Positions 11,412-22,276 of a DNA stretch of 64,000 nucleotides are shown in pieces (positions within the stretch are counted from its first letter, which is position 1; each line of letters begins with the position of its first letter). A program made the position numbers and the translations under genes. Origin of the DNA: Dichetophora obliterata (lineage: Eukaryota; Arthropoda; Insecta; Diptera; Sciomyzidae). The DNA lies in contig OY986436.1 of assembly GCA_963920525.1 (NCBI GenBank), positions 82,110,943 through 82,174,942 on the forward strand, in the 5' to 3' direction. The notes below the pieces were generated by a model. That model had not been told where the DNA came from. It made no database searches and saw only the letters and a list, made by a program, of their open reading frames with translations.

Positions 11412-13332
11412 ATGAGTGAAAAAATAATTTCTTTAGTAAATAAAAGTGCAGTTTGTGCTTTGAGTGCAGCCGAGCAGGAAGAATTGAACGACCTTCTGGG
11501 CGATAATGATAGATCGAGCAACAGTAGTAATGATAATGATGATGATTGGGTACCCGATGATGATGGTGATTCTGATGGCGTTATGTCTGACCTTGAGGGC
11601 CCGTATATGAATGACCCGCCTTTAGCAGACATGGCTACTCTAGATATAATCAATGATATTCAGTCTGATATCAATGAGAATGTACTTGATGAGCTGGCGG
11701 ATGAACCGGTACAAGCAATTGGAGCCAATCGTGGGCAGCGATATGTGGGTCAAGGGCGTAGTGACCATACAATTTGGTGGTCAATGCCATCAGCCACTGA
11801 AAAAAAGCGAACCGACGCTCTGGCTGCTGACAGAAATGCTGCAAAGTCTTTCTGTACGGCGACATTCGTGAAAAAAGAAGACGCATTCAAGACCATTCTG
11901 ACGACTTCGATAGTTGAAGAAATTGTATTGGCAACGAATCGAAAAGCACGTCAAGCAATGAAAATAAATGCGGCATTGCCAAATCCAAAAACAATGCGAC
12001 CTTGGCATGATATTACAGTAAACGAACTGTACGCTTTTATTGGTCTCGTTCTTCACGCAGGTGCAGAAAAATCAAATTTAGTCGAGGCCAAGGATTTGTT
12101 TGCCAACAATCACATGCCTATTTATAGAGCAACGTTGTCATTGAAAAGGTTTGAGCAGATATCTCAGTTTTTACGTTTCGACGATAGCCGAACCCGAGGG
12201 TTTCGTTTGCAAAGTGATAAGCTTGCACCGTTTCGACATATTTGGACATTATTCCTAAGTAATCTTACTCTAAATTATATTCCGTCTAAGGACTTGTGCA
12301 TTGATGAGCAACTGCTGAACACACGTAATCGATGTATGATAAGACAGTATATTCCATCGAAACCAGGAAAGTATGGAATCAAAATCAATTGTATTGTTGA
12401 TGCGCCCAGTAGTTTCCCACTGTTTGGTGAAATATATCTTGGAACACAGCCGAATGAAGCACGTTCAACTGGCATAGCTCACCAACTGGTTATTCGTCTG
12501 GCAAATCATTGGCTGAATGAAGGTGCTAACATAACGATGGATAACTTTTTTACGAGCTACGCGTTGGCAAAAGATATATGGACAAATTACAACACCACAA
12601 TAGTTGGCACGATTCGCACCAATAAACGCGAGATTCCTCTTCCGTTTTCATCGTCTACTCAAGCCAAACAACGTGGCAAATTTGCATCTGTGTTTTGTTT
12701 CTCCGATGAATGTCAACTGACTAGCTACACATCGAATAAGCTAAAAAATGTCGTCCTATTATCAACAGCTCACCAGACAGAAAATGTTGATGAGAACTCA
12801 ATATACAAAAAGCCTGTTGTTATCTGGGACTATAATAAGTCCAAGGGTGGAGTCGATACTTTCGACCAAATAGTTCGCTGTTATACGAGCAAACGAAAGA
12901 GTAATCGATGGCCTATGTGTCTGTTTTATAACATGATTGATGTGGGATCATTCTGTGCTTACCGATTGTTTGAACAGAGACATCCATCGTGGCACCCACG
13001 AATTTCAGACAAACGTAAAGTGTTTTTCAAAGAGCTGGCCTTGGAGCTTATAACACCACATCTCAACGATCGGTGCAAGGCTCAGTTGAAAAAATCAGTT
13101 TTGACAGCGATGAGTTTAATCAACTTCAAGCCGTCCAATCCTATTTCGATAATTCCTCGTGCCAGAGAACAGGTAATAATGGTATATAATGTTCTATCAA
13201 ATTCATCCAAATCTCTTCTCTTTATACATTTTGATTTATCTTCAGAACAAGCTGCAACGATGCGTGGCTTGTAAAAGCGTCCGCACCGAAAAAGTTGACG
13301 TAAAACTCGCTCAGTGTGCGACCTGTGTTTAG
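11412..13332 (+). CDS. piggyBac transposase, spliced, nearly intact
   Basis: Excises and reinserts its element at TTAA. An open frame runs from 11319, but the ATG at 11412 (AAA context, MSEKIISLVNKS) is preferred because the acidic N-terminus usual in the family follows. Exon 1 ends at 13172. A 73-bp GT-AG intron (13173-13245) is inferred because exon 2 continues in phase with a cysteine finger (RCVACKSVRTEKV). Predicted length is 615 aa, within family range. Catalytic contexts are all present: DLCIDEQLL (near 12300), ITMDNFFTSY (near 12540) and GGVDTFDQIV (near 12855), then NRWPMCLFYNMIDV. The C-terminal finger is odd. Its second half (CDLC...C..H...C..C) lies in the next frame after a probable 1-bp loss in an A-run near 13300, so translation stops at 13330. 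The core looks functional; the finger, important for DNA binding in the family, may not be. Confidence 0.88.
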
Positions 13333-13514
13333 GCCCTAACTGCCCAAAGCATTACATAAAGGTGTGTGAATGCTGTTACCTAAGCAAATTTATTGGACCA
13401 TCTGATGATGACGATAGCGATGACAACAACAACAGTCGATCAACAACAACCTCAGGTGGAACAGCCCCGAAAAGAGTACGCTCCCGTTCGCCATTGTCGT
13501 TGACAGAAATTTAA
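13314..13514 (+). pseudogene. Frameshifted C-terminus of the piggyBac transposase
   Basis: This frame encodes CDLCLGPNCPKHYIKVCECC, the second half of a piggyBac cross-brace cysteine finger. A short acidic and basic tail with an RKRxRSRSP-like end (KRVRSRSPLSL) follows. It has no natural ATG and overlaps the end of exon 2 one frame away, so it is best read as the displaced C-terminus. A one-base change upstream separates it from the main frame. An alternative splice joining it cannot be excluded. Confidence 0.7.
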
Positions 13515-13617
13515 TTTTTTCCGCTTTTTTTGCTTTCTTTGTTACTTTTTTTATAAAAAAATGAATTAATTAATATAATTTGGATTAAAATACAGACTTT
13601 TCCCTTATAATTGCACT

Positions 13618-13647
13618 GGGGTACAACTGTACCCCGCAGACGGTTAA
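13618..13647 (-). promoter_or_regulatory. piggyBac right end: palindrome, TIR and TTAA
   Basis: The palindrome GGGGTACAACTGTACCCC (13618-13635) is followed by GCAGACGG and TTAA. It mirrors the left end in sequence and spacing. Confidence 0.7.
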
Positions 13648-14240
13648 CGTATTGTTTTGCCGTGGACGGATGCAGGGTTAATTTCTCCTGAAGAGTAATT
13701 TCATTAAAAATCGCAAAACGATTATCTCTTTTTGGAGGGGCATTCTCCTCAGCAGATATGCTGCTGCCTGAGCAGCGTCTTGTTCTTGTACGTTTGGCCA
13801 CCTCCTGCCAATCATGTTGCATTGCTTCAACAATTTGTTGAGTATTTAACTCCATCATTTTAGGCTCGCAATTTACTGCAGTTTTCATCCTCTGCAGATG
13901 TGCATTATGCTACGGCTGTGTTGTACAGGATGACAGGGCAAGCAGTTGCTGTGCCGCTTCAGTTTTTCTAGGGCTAATCATACTAGCCGCTTTTAATGGT
14001 TTATTAATGCCACCATATTTGAATGTTCTTATAATTTTAGAATATTTCTTATTCATTCTAAACTAAAAACATCATTGGTTGTAAAATTCCCGCGCTTTCT
14101 AAATTGTTCGCGCTATTTTTAGGAATTTTACCCGCTAAGTTATGCACCAACACACACCCACACACAGCCACAGCCGCTGCGTCGACGTCAGAGCCACCGC
14201 TGACAGTGTGAAACGGTAACGACACGTCCAATTGTATACC

Positions 14241-14851
14241 CAATCTTAAAAATGCAATTATCGGTTGATCATGGAATACATGGAGCTCTGTCCGTCACAA
14301 ATGCAGGTTCCAACAGCCACCAGCAATCCCAGTCAAGCCAATAAACAAATTACCAGTCAAAAATGCAGCGTCAGCAACTCAGCAAACAGCAGCCATCAGT
14401 TAACACAATTAAGTTTACCAAAAAAAAAAAATACAATAAATGTTCAACTTTTAATATTTTACTATTAATTCATTTATAAGTTTTATTTAAACATTAAAAA
14501 ACTCAAAAAGTATATGCGCTTTTTAGCAGCTAAAAAATTTCCATCCACTCTACAAGAAGGTCGTCGTTCTTTTTCAAGTATATGTATGAATGGTAGATGG
14601 GTGTGAAGGTTTGACAGGTGGACAAAAGACCACAAGAAGCAGAGTGACATAAACAGTTGGCAACACTGATCAATCACTGAACAGGCGGACAAAGAAAGCG
14701 GACGAAAATGAATATAAAACGGGGAGACACGAAAAAGGACAGTTGCTGACTAACCGCGAATTCAATTGGACGCAGAATTGACACAACCTATTTTCAAAAA
14801 GCATATTTTCAAATTTAATTAAAAAAAACAATAAAGTTACTGTTAATACTT
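14241..14851. other. Unassigned interval
   Basis: Moderately AT-rich DNA with A-runs and short open frames of no recognisable family. No terminal repeats were found. Confidence 0.5.
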
Positions 14852-15267
14852 CACCCAAAAAAAGCTTCGTACTATGTACAAGACAATTATTATATTCTAC
14901 AAAGCTGTTTGTTCTTATCACGAACGACTTTGTGAATAATACAACTGACCGTTTGTACATTGTACAAAGAAAAATTTGTATATTTTACAAACGCATTCGT
15001 TTCATCTACAAAAGATTCGAACGCTGCTGCCACCGCTTTGTATATTATCAAACAATGCTCGTTCAGTTCAAAAATTTATACATTATAGATTTTTAAACTA
15101 GCGTTTGTAGAATGTACAAAGTTACGAATTCAAACATTTTTTTTCATGCGGCCAACACTACAAACGTTTGTATTGTTTACAAAACATTTGTACATTCTAC
15201 GAATAGCCTCTGTTTGTATTTCTATAAAGATTTTATTCGTAATTTTATCCTAAATATTTTTTGGGTG
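14852..15267. mobile_element. MITE-like element with CACCCAAAAAA ends
   Basis: CACCCAAAAAAA at 14852-14863 is mirrored by TTTTTTGGGTG at 15257-15267. The interior is crowded with TTTGTA and TACAAA motifs in both orientations, including ACAAACGTTTGTA, giving strong potential for secondary structure. No coding and no clear target duplication. Confidence 0.5.
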
Positions 15268-16495
15268 CATAAACTTAGATAAAAAAACTGTGTTGAATGA
15301 ATTTAAAAGTTGTTAAATAAACTATTCTAGACTATTTCATTGAAATAAACCCTAAAGTGTGTTTTAATCCCACAGAATTGTGTTTTAATCCCACATATAT
15401 GCAGCTTAGAGCTAGTTTTGATAATTGATAAAAATAAAGCTAAATAAGCATTTCTACTTATCGATGCAAAATATAATTTGACACAGTGCTCATTGTCACA
15501 TTTTTTTATTTTCACTTTAAGCACTACGAACTGCACTTGTACAATAATCTATTCAAATTAAATAATATTTGGTTTCTTAAATTTGACTTTAAATTCGCGG
15601 AATAAAAATCGTAGCTTCTTTAAAATTGTTGGTCAAGAATGGCCAACTACAATTTTAAAATTTAAATTCAAATTCATTAGAGTTGCTTGGCTGTCTATAT
15701 CGTATAACCAGAACTATGATATGAACGAATGAGTGCAATTAATAAAATTAAAATAACTCAAAAACCAAAAAAAAAATTAAAAATTTTTTTTCATATATCA
15801 TTATAATTATTTATCCGAGGCTATAATAATGCATCAATTCCTTATCTCCACTTTTACAATGAAAAAAATGGATTAGCACTAGACAATAGGTCTGGCCAGA
15901 CCTAATTCCGAACATAAGGTTTAATGGTCAAATGCCCAAACAATGACAGGAGCTTATCATTGAATAATTGCGACTCGCATTTCATAAAAGATGCGATCGC
16001 CGATACCAAGAAAAGGCTTGAAGAAATGATAGGACTTCTTTCACGTTGTTAGGTGTCAAATAAAAGTATTGCAATCACACCAAGAAGTAAAAAGGAATTT
16101 TTTGTTCTTTATTTTTGCCTTGATATATACATTTGCATATGAAGTCGGTAATTTTTCTGCTGCTAAATACTTCTGTTGAATTTTAAGTCATAGGTTACAT
16201 TTAAGTTTTGAAAAGTTTAAAATATATGCGTCCTTATTTTTATCTTTTTTTTTTAGAATCATTTATTAATCAGTTAAACAATAAAACTTTAAATCATATT
16301 CTTCATATTGTTTCTCTCATGCAGAAACCTAATTTTTGATGCAATGAAGCAATAAATTTTTCTATATTAATGTCTATCACGCGGCTTATATCAAGTTCAA
16401 AGACAAGATAAATAATTGTTTGGGTTTTTAATTTTTTTTTTTTTGATAAGACTTATTCCATTTTTTTTATATTATATAATATATATTTTTTTTTT
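15268..16495. other. Intergenic AT-rich DNA
   Basis: No gene is supported. There is a TCTGGCCAGACC palindrome at about 15890, resembling the TGGCCAG motif near the ends of the decayed piggyBac at 1917-4448, but nothing else links them. Confidence 0.5.
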
Positions 16496-16650
16496 CAGGC
16501 TAGTGCATTTAAAATTTCTTCCGTGGTCACTTCCACATCCCTGTGAACATTTAGAAGAGCTAACCCATTGAGCCTTTTTTCTCCTGTTTTACTTCTCATG
16601 CATGTTTTGAGTCTTCGAAACGACGAAAACGAGAAATGTTTTTCTGCCAT
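16496..16650 (-). pseudogene. hAT transposase C-terminal dimerisation fragment
   Basis: The minus strand reads AEKHFSFSSFRRLKTCMRS, then EKRLNGLALLNVHRDVEV and a stop. This is the signature of the hAT-family C-terminal dimerisation domain, ending as that domain usually does soon after the VHRD block. Only about 50 codons remain. The sequence upstream of it is replaced by the plus-strand LINE tail starting near 16660. It is too short to work. Confidence 0.8.
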
Positions 16651-16659
16651 CGTATCATA

Positions 16660-17325
16660 TTGCTACTTCTAAGTTATTATCTGTGAATAAGTTTAAAGAT
16701 CTCGGAGTTGTCTTTGATGTAAAATTTTCTTTCGTCCCACATTTGGATTATATTATTCCGAAGGCATACGCTATGCTGGCTATAATACGTCGTAATGGTT
16801 CATGCTTTATGGATCCTTATACTTGGAAATCGTTGTTTACTAGTTTAATTCGTTCTAGACTTGGGTATGCGGCAGTGGTGTGGAACCCACAGTATGCTGT
16901 GCATAAATTGAGACTTGAACGCATCCAAAAATCTTTCACTAGAGTTGCATTACTCTCTCTTAATTTTGAAGGTTTAATACCGTCTTATAGTGCACGATGT
17001 CTGTTAATTGGTCTGATATCTTTAGAGATTAGGAGAAATATTTTGTCACTTCTTTTTGTTCATGACATTATTTCTGGGGTAGTTGATAGTCCAAAATTGT
17101 TGGAACTAATAAATTTGAATGTGCCTGCAAGGACTCGTAGGAATTTTTATCCGTTCTATTTATAGAGTATTGAATTTTTCCATATCTAAGGATCAAATGA
17201 GAATTTTTCTTAATACCATTTTTTAATTAATTTCCTTCTTAATAACTTTTTTCTAGTCTAGTCTGTAAGAGATATTATTTAAAGACTGTTGAAGTAAAAA
17301 AATAAAAAAAAAATAAATAAATCAG
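16660..17325 (+). mobile_element. LINE ORF2 C-terminal fragment with simple tail
   Basis: An open frame from 16683 to 17165 encodes 160 residues of the region after the RT core: FKDLGVVFDVKFSFVPHLDY, then SRLGYAAVVWNPQY and LRLERIQKSFTRVAL. This is typical of CR1/jockey-type ORF2. The fragment has no RT catalytic motif, so it is a 5'-truncated insertion. A 3' UTR of about 150 bp ends in an A-rich AAAT tail near 17325. The frame is unusually clean for a fragment, suggesting a fairly recent insertion. Confidence 0.8.
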
Positions 17326-18079
17326 TAAACTTTTCTTTTATTCTTGACAAAAAAAATAAAATTGTTGTAAATCCTAACGGTGATAAAATTTTAAATTCTA
17401 TTTTAAATAAAATTTTTTGACATATTTTCAAGATTTTTTATACATAAAATTTTCGAATACTTTTAACGAATTTTAAAAAAACTTTTGATAACCAGAAGCT
17501 TGATATTCATTTCCTTAAAAAACACTCAAAAATGCTCAGGACATTAGAATAACAAGTAAATCTTGGGATCAAAGTTTAAATTAGGTGTCCCGTAAATTTA
17601 AGTTTGTCGCGGCTCAAGTGACGATTTGTTTGTTAACTTATTTTAAAAACCTTTCGTAAGATTTTTATGTAATATTTAATTTTTAGTTGGGACCTTTGGC
17701 GAAAATTACGTGCTCAGATACAGAAACTAATTCTTATGGATGAAAATAGTTTTCATGCCTTTAGCTACTCTGGTAGTCAATTTTTGCACCTCGGATGATT
17801 TTTCTCAAGAAAAATTTGTAAAAGACACTTTCTTCTAAATATTTATCTGAAAATAAGAAACAAAAGAAACAAAAATGATAAAGGAACTCTGGACTCCCTT
17901 ATACATCTCTTTCCAAATCAAAAACTAGTGTGAATGCCAGGTGTATACGGCCACCTTGTGGAGCAAAGTGTCGGTTACGATGCAACGAAAAATTTTCCGA
18001 TTCTTTGCGCCTTAAAATATTTAACGACTTTTGAGGTTACAGTGATTTGCAAAGATAGAGGCATTTTATAGGTATCCAT
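17326..18079. other. No recognisable gene
   Basis: AT-rich sequence; no motif, repeat structure or RNA gene recognised. Confidence 0.5.
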
Positions 18080-19260
18080 ATGAAACTTATTATGCCAAAA
18101 TACAGGTACACCTGCACACATGGGCTTCGCAAACACAATAATGCATTCTTCATTGAGGTCAACTCAGAGCGTATAGGAGGAGTGTGGAAGATTTTTCTTA
18201 AAGCAACTATTTATATAAATGACAGATTAATACGAACAGTAATTCATAAAAAGGACGCAGAAGGCTTTGAATTTAATAATTTATTCAAAATATACCATGA
18301 ATCGAGTCGCATTACTTACTTGCCCAAATTTCGCAGGAGTTTATTGAAAATAGCAAAAGAATTGCAGCCCTATTCCAAGACTACAAAGAATCTCGTAGGG
18401 GTAAAAAATAAACAATGTAGCTGTATATGACTTACTGACTGTTTTATAATTGCCAAAAGTCTTTGTGATACTATAAAAGTAAAATTAATTGCTACAATTT
18501 CACTGTTAGTGATCTCAGCGTCAAAAATGTAGAATGCGTTTTTTGGACGAAAGTATATACTTTCAATGTATGAAATTGCTATTCATAAGTATAATCCGCA
18601 AAGTATTACTAATAAATATCTCATTCAAGGTCACTCTTAAAACGAAGGAGACAATGTGCATCGTGTGATTGAAAAACAAGTAAAAAGGCATTTAAGTAGT
18701 ACTCCAATATGCAACCCAGAACAATACTAAGCCTCATAGCAACTGCTAACAGGCCCTGGCCTTCCGTAAAAAGTTAAAGAATTATCACATGATAATTTTT
18801 ATGATTTAAAATCTCTACAAGAAGAGTGGGGCGAAAATTTTTCCAGAAATGAAGACAATGAGAAAGTTATATGGCACAACATTAAAGTTTTGCATATTAA
18901 TAAAAAAAATACCTTCTTCTATGAAACATCATATAAAGAAACCAATTTTCAAAGAGTATGTGTAAGCAAGAGCAACTCGAAGCCTTTTAATCCTTGGAGT
19001 CATATCGAGCAAGTAGTTTAGATTCAAACTAATTAAAATTTTATATTTAAGGTACTATTCAACCTTTTACGCCAAGAAATATTAAAATTTTTTGTACTTA
19101 CCCACAACACCCTTTAAAATAAGATTATGCTCGCTATATTCCAAAAGGCTACCGCTTTCAGAAGAAAAGCAAAAAGATCTGGCAAATAAAAACCACGTCA
19201 TAAAAAGCTGCTATGAGTCTTCTTATCAAAACTTAGTTAATATATAAAAATTTAAATCTA
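18080..19260 (+). pseudogene. Unassigned coding remnant in three pieces
   Basis: I do not recognise this gene. Piece 1 (18080-18430) encodes 116 residues including RIGGVWKIFLKATIYINDRL. Piece 2 (about 18768-19021) has no ATG but stays open with FYDLKSLQEEWGENFSRNED, then a VIWHNIKVLHINK block and FFYETSYKETNFQRVCVSK. Piece 3 (about 19138-19245) reads RLPLSEEKQKDLANKN. The order of pieces 2 and 3 (a WHNIKVL-like block, then a proline/serine/lysine LPLSxxKxKDL block) recalls C-terminal parts of unnamed arthropod transposase-like proteins. That link is from memory and weak. Composition looks protein-coding rather than random. Confidence 0.4.
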
Positions 19261-19364
19261 AAAACACATTTTTAACATAATTTTTTTAATAAATTGAGCA
19301 ATTTTTTTCCCTATTATATTGAACTGTGTTGAATATTTTTATTTATTAATTTACTAGCTGGAAC

Positions 19365-20290
19365 CCGGCGCGTTGCTGCCACGCCCCCGTTGCCAAACTT
19401 CCATAAAATGTTATCAGTGAACCTGCATTGGGTTGATCTAAATTTGGGTTGAATGAGAGGTGCCACGCCCCTATGTTTAACTCCCATAAAATTTGATTAG
19501 TGAAACGGCATGTGTAAATCGTGGTAGAATAATGAATTCTTAGGCTATAACTTCAAAGCTATTCGATATCGCAAAACGCATATTTGGGTTGTATGGGAGG
19601 TGCCACGCCCCCTGAATGGCGTGTGTAAATTGTGGTAGAATACCGAATTCCGAGGCTGTGCGAGCTGTAACTGAAAAGCTATTCGATATCGCAAATTATG
19701 GGAGGTTGCCACACCATACGTCCATAAAATGTTATCAGTAAAACGACATGTGCAAATTGTGCTCGAATACCGAGGCTATGGAGGTCTATAACTCCAAAGC
19801 TATTCGATATCGCAAATTCTGGTTGCAAGGGAGGAGCCACGCCCCTTGTACAACGCCCATAAAATGTTATCAGTAAAACAGCACGTGTAAATTGTCGTCG
19901 AATACTGAATTCCGGGGCTGTGTGAATTATAACGCAAAAGCTATTCAAAATATTAAATGTGGGTTTTAAGGGAGGTGCCACGCTCCCTTTCCCAACGCCC
20001 ATAAAATTTTATCAGTAAAACGGCACGTGTAAATTGTGGTCGAAAACCCAATTCCATGGCTGTGCGAACTATAACTCAAAAGCTATTCGATATCTCAAAT
20101 TTGGGTTGTATGGGAGGTGCCACGCCCCCTTGTCCAACACCATAAAATGTTATCAGTTAAACTTAATGTGTAAATTGAGTTCGAATATTAAATTCCGAGC
20201 CTGTGCGGTCTGTAACTAAAAAGCTATTCGATATCGCAAATTTGGGTTGTATGAGAGTGCCACGCCCCCTTGTCCAACGCCCATTTTTTC
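19365..20290 (-). repeat. Minisatellite I in Helentron copy 2
   Basis: About seven to eight units of roughly 115-135 bp. Each has GTGCCACGCCCC, CCATAAAATGTTATCAGT, a CGTGTAAATTGTGGTCGAAT block, and AAAGCTATTCGATATCGCAA. This is the same repeat as in copy 1 (6050-7420) in opposite orientation. Confidence 0.8.
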
Positions 20291-20379
20291 TTTCTGTAAA
20301 AAACGTTTGTAGACTATTACAAACATTTTAAAAAAGTTAGCCAAATTGGCGCAGGCGTTCTGCAATTTTAGGTATATAT

Positions 20380-21030
20380 AAAAAAGTGGGCGTAAAAGTT
20401 GGAGTGGTCAATTTTTCTTCAGTAAAAACTTAAAATAGATTACTACGAACATTTAAAAAATAAATTAGCCAAATCGGTGTAGCCGTTTTCCGATTTTAGA
20501 TAAATAAAAAAGTTGGCGTAAAAGTGGGCGTGGTCAATTTTTCTTTCCGTAAAAACCTAAGTTGGACTATTACGAACATTTTAAAAAAATATCCAAATCG
20601 GTCCAGCCGTTCTCAACTGATGCAATTACCAACGAACGACATTTGATTTTTACTTATATAGATATCAAAACAGTGGGCGCAAAAGTGGGCGTGGTCAATT
20701 TTTCTTTCAGTAAACACTTAAATTAGATTACTACGAACATTTGAAAAAAAAATTATCCAAATCGGTACAGCCGTTTTCCGATTTTAGATAAATTGAAAAA
20801 AGTGGGCGCAAAAGTGGGCGTGGTCAATTTTTCTTTCCGACAAAACTTAAATTGGATTACTATGAACATTAAAAAAAATTATCCAAATCGGTCCAGCCGT
20901 TTTCCGATTTTAGATAAATCAAAAAAAGTGGGCGCAAAGTGGGCGTGGTCAATTTTTCTTTCCGTAAAAACCTAAGTTGGACTATTACGAACATTTAAAA
21001 AAAAAAATTATCCAAATCGGTTCAGCCGTT
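20380..21030 (-). repeat. Minisatellite II in Helentron copy 2
   Basis: Five units of about 123-125 bp share GTGGGCGTGGTCAATTTTTC, TACGAACATTT, and CCAAATCGGTCCAGCCGTT. Unit starts fall near 20391, 20520, 20685, 20806 and 20932. The second array is interrupted by a copy of the element's terminal block. Confidence 0.8.
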
Positions 21031-21355
21031 CTCAACTGATGCAATTACCAACGAACGACATTTGATTTTTATTTATATAGATTTTAAAATACACTTAAAA
21101 AAACGAAATAATTAATATTTCTTGCGAATTTTTTATTTGATTGCTTGGTTATTTGTTGCTGAATGCGTATTTGAAAAAATTAAAGCCATTTTTATCAATT
21201 AAAGAGGCGCAACTTGAATTTTGAACGAAAAATTTCAATTAAAGGGTCATAACTCCGAAATGAAATCCTGATAAAAAATTACAAAAAATTTAGCGAAAAT
21301 TTCCTAATAAGAAAGAAGCTTTACTTTCAATAAAAAATAAGAAATAAATTTCAAG

Positions 21356-22276
21356 TTACTTACTTACTTACTTAGTTGGCGCTACAATCGTATGTCGGTC
21401 TTGGCCTCATCTAAGAATTTGCGCCAGCCATTCCTGTCTTTCGCTTGCTGGCGCCAGTTGGAAATTCCAAGCTTCGTCAAGTTGTCCTTTACTTGGTCTT
21501 TCCAACGAAGATGCGGTCGTCCTCTTCTGCGTTGACCGCCGCTGGGTACCGAATCGAATGTTTTCTTCACTGGAGCATCGTCTTTCATACGCTGAACATG
21601 ACCAAGCCAGCGAAGCCGCTCGATTTTAATGCGCTTGACTATGTCGATGTCAGCGTACAGCTCATACAGTTCATCATTCCACCGTATTCGCTACTCGCCA
21701 TTGACGCAGATTGGCCCGTAGATCTTACGAAGAATCTTTCTATCGAATGCTCCTAAAGTCTTTTCATCTAAACTGCTCAGCGTCCAGGTTTGTGATGCGT
21801 AAAGTAGGACGGGCATGATGAGCGATTTATAGAGCGTGATTTTCGTTCGTCGAGGGAGGGCTCTGTTTCTCAATTGCCTACTGAGCCCAAAGTAACACCT
21901 GTTGGCAAGAGTTATTCTTCGTTTGATCTCAATGCTGATGTCGTTGGTTGAATTAATGCTGGATCCCAGATAAACGAAGTTCTTCACAACCTCGAAGGAG
22001 GTATTGTCAACGGTAACGTGGGTTCCAAGACGCTGGGACTGTTTGTTTGTTGACACCAAGTATTTCGAATGCAGATGCATTCACTGACAGACCCATTCGA
22101 CTTGACTCTCTTTCTAATCTGGAAAATGCTGCACTGACTTCGCGCGTATTATGGCCAATGATATCGATGTCATCAGCATACGCAAGCAGCATAACACTCT
22201 TGTAGAATATTGTGCCACTACGTCTCAGATCAGCAGCTCGGATGATCTTTTCCATTTTAGGAGATTTTAAGATCAC
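21356..22276 (-). mobile_element. LINE ORF2 C-terminal fragment, same family as 1-925
   Basis: Minus-strand frames at 22276-22007, 22080-21691 and 21588-21382 encode the RT YADDIDIIG motif (catalytic YADD), then RNRALPRRTKITLYKSLI, ILRKIYGPICVNGE and RRGRPHLRWKDQVKDNL. This is the long conserved C-terminus of a common insect endonuclease-reverse transcriptase LINE. The 3' end at the left finishes in (TAAG)n, seen as ACTT repeats at 21356-21375. It is 5'-truncated at about 22262 and has at least two frameshifts. Confidence 0.85.

Larger units (their letters stand above)
11048..13643 (+). mobile_element. Well-preserved piggyBac element with TTAA duplications
   Basis: TTAA at 11044-11047 and TTAA at 13644-13647 flank 2596 bp. 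The ends are inverted relatives: the left reads CCCTAAGTCCGTCCTCGG then TGTACAATTGTACCCC, and the right, inverted, CCGTCTGCGGGGTACAGTTG then TACCCC. It encodes one long, spliced transposase on the plus strand and has landed in ORF1 of a LINE in opposite orientation. Its preservation contrasts with its host element, suggesting a much later arrival. Confidence 0.9.
9888..13888 (-). pseudogene. Jockey-type LINE ORF1 (PRE_C2HC, zinc knuckles), interrupted
   Basis: The N-terminal piece is 13888-13648, a charged region ending at the piggyBac TTAA. It resumes at 11043 with a Q-rich linker and IFIKNLDFRQLVFDLRKK. After a frameshift near 10800 it continues with FTPKEEKNVNLVLRGL, then DLFLVRLPSGKTKSE (a PRE_C2HC-type domain). 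Three zinc knuckles follow: CRRCQQFGHMAMNC, CIKCNNEHLPGEC and CLNCKRDHPANYRGC. This matches nucleic-acid-binding ORF1 proteins of jockey, X and telomeric fly LINEs, which package element RNA. Removing the piggyBac plus one TTAA leaves the two halves in different frames, so this copy was or became defective independently. It stops at 9888. Confidence 0.85.
8842..14240 (-). mobile_element. LINE with ORF1 only (HeT-A-like layout), carrying a piggyBac
   Basis: A minus-strand element consists of a possible 5' UTR (about 14240-13889), an ORF1 split by a piggyBac, and about 1 kb of non-coding sequence (9887-8866) that ends in AATAAAG and a (TAC)n tail. No endonuclease or RT motif appears between the ORF1 stop and the tail. 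Either ORF2 was deleted or this is a gag-only, non-autonomous LINE. The 5' boundary is uncertain and no target duplication was found. Confidence 0.55.
19353..21082 (-). mobile_element. Non-autonomous Helentron-type element, copy 2
   Basis: It starts ACTAGCTGGAACCCGGCGCG, then TTGCTGCCACGCCCC, the reverse complement of the 3' end of copy 1. It finishes in GACATTTGATTTTTATTTAT then ATAGAT, whose reverse complement is a typical Helentron 5' start. It contains two minisatellites and no coding. A second, internal copy of the terminal block (about 20606-20665) suggests unequal exchange or a composite of two elements. Confidence 0.72.
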
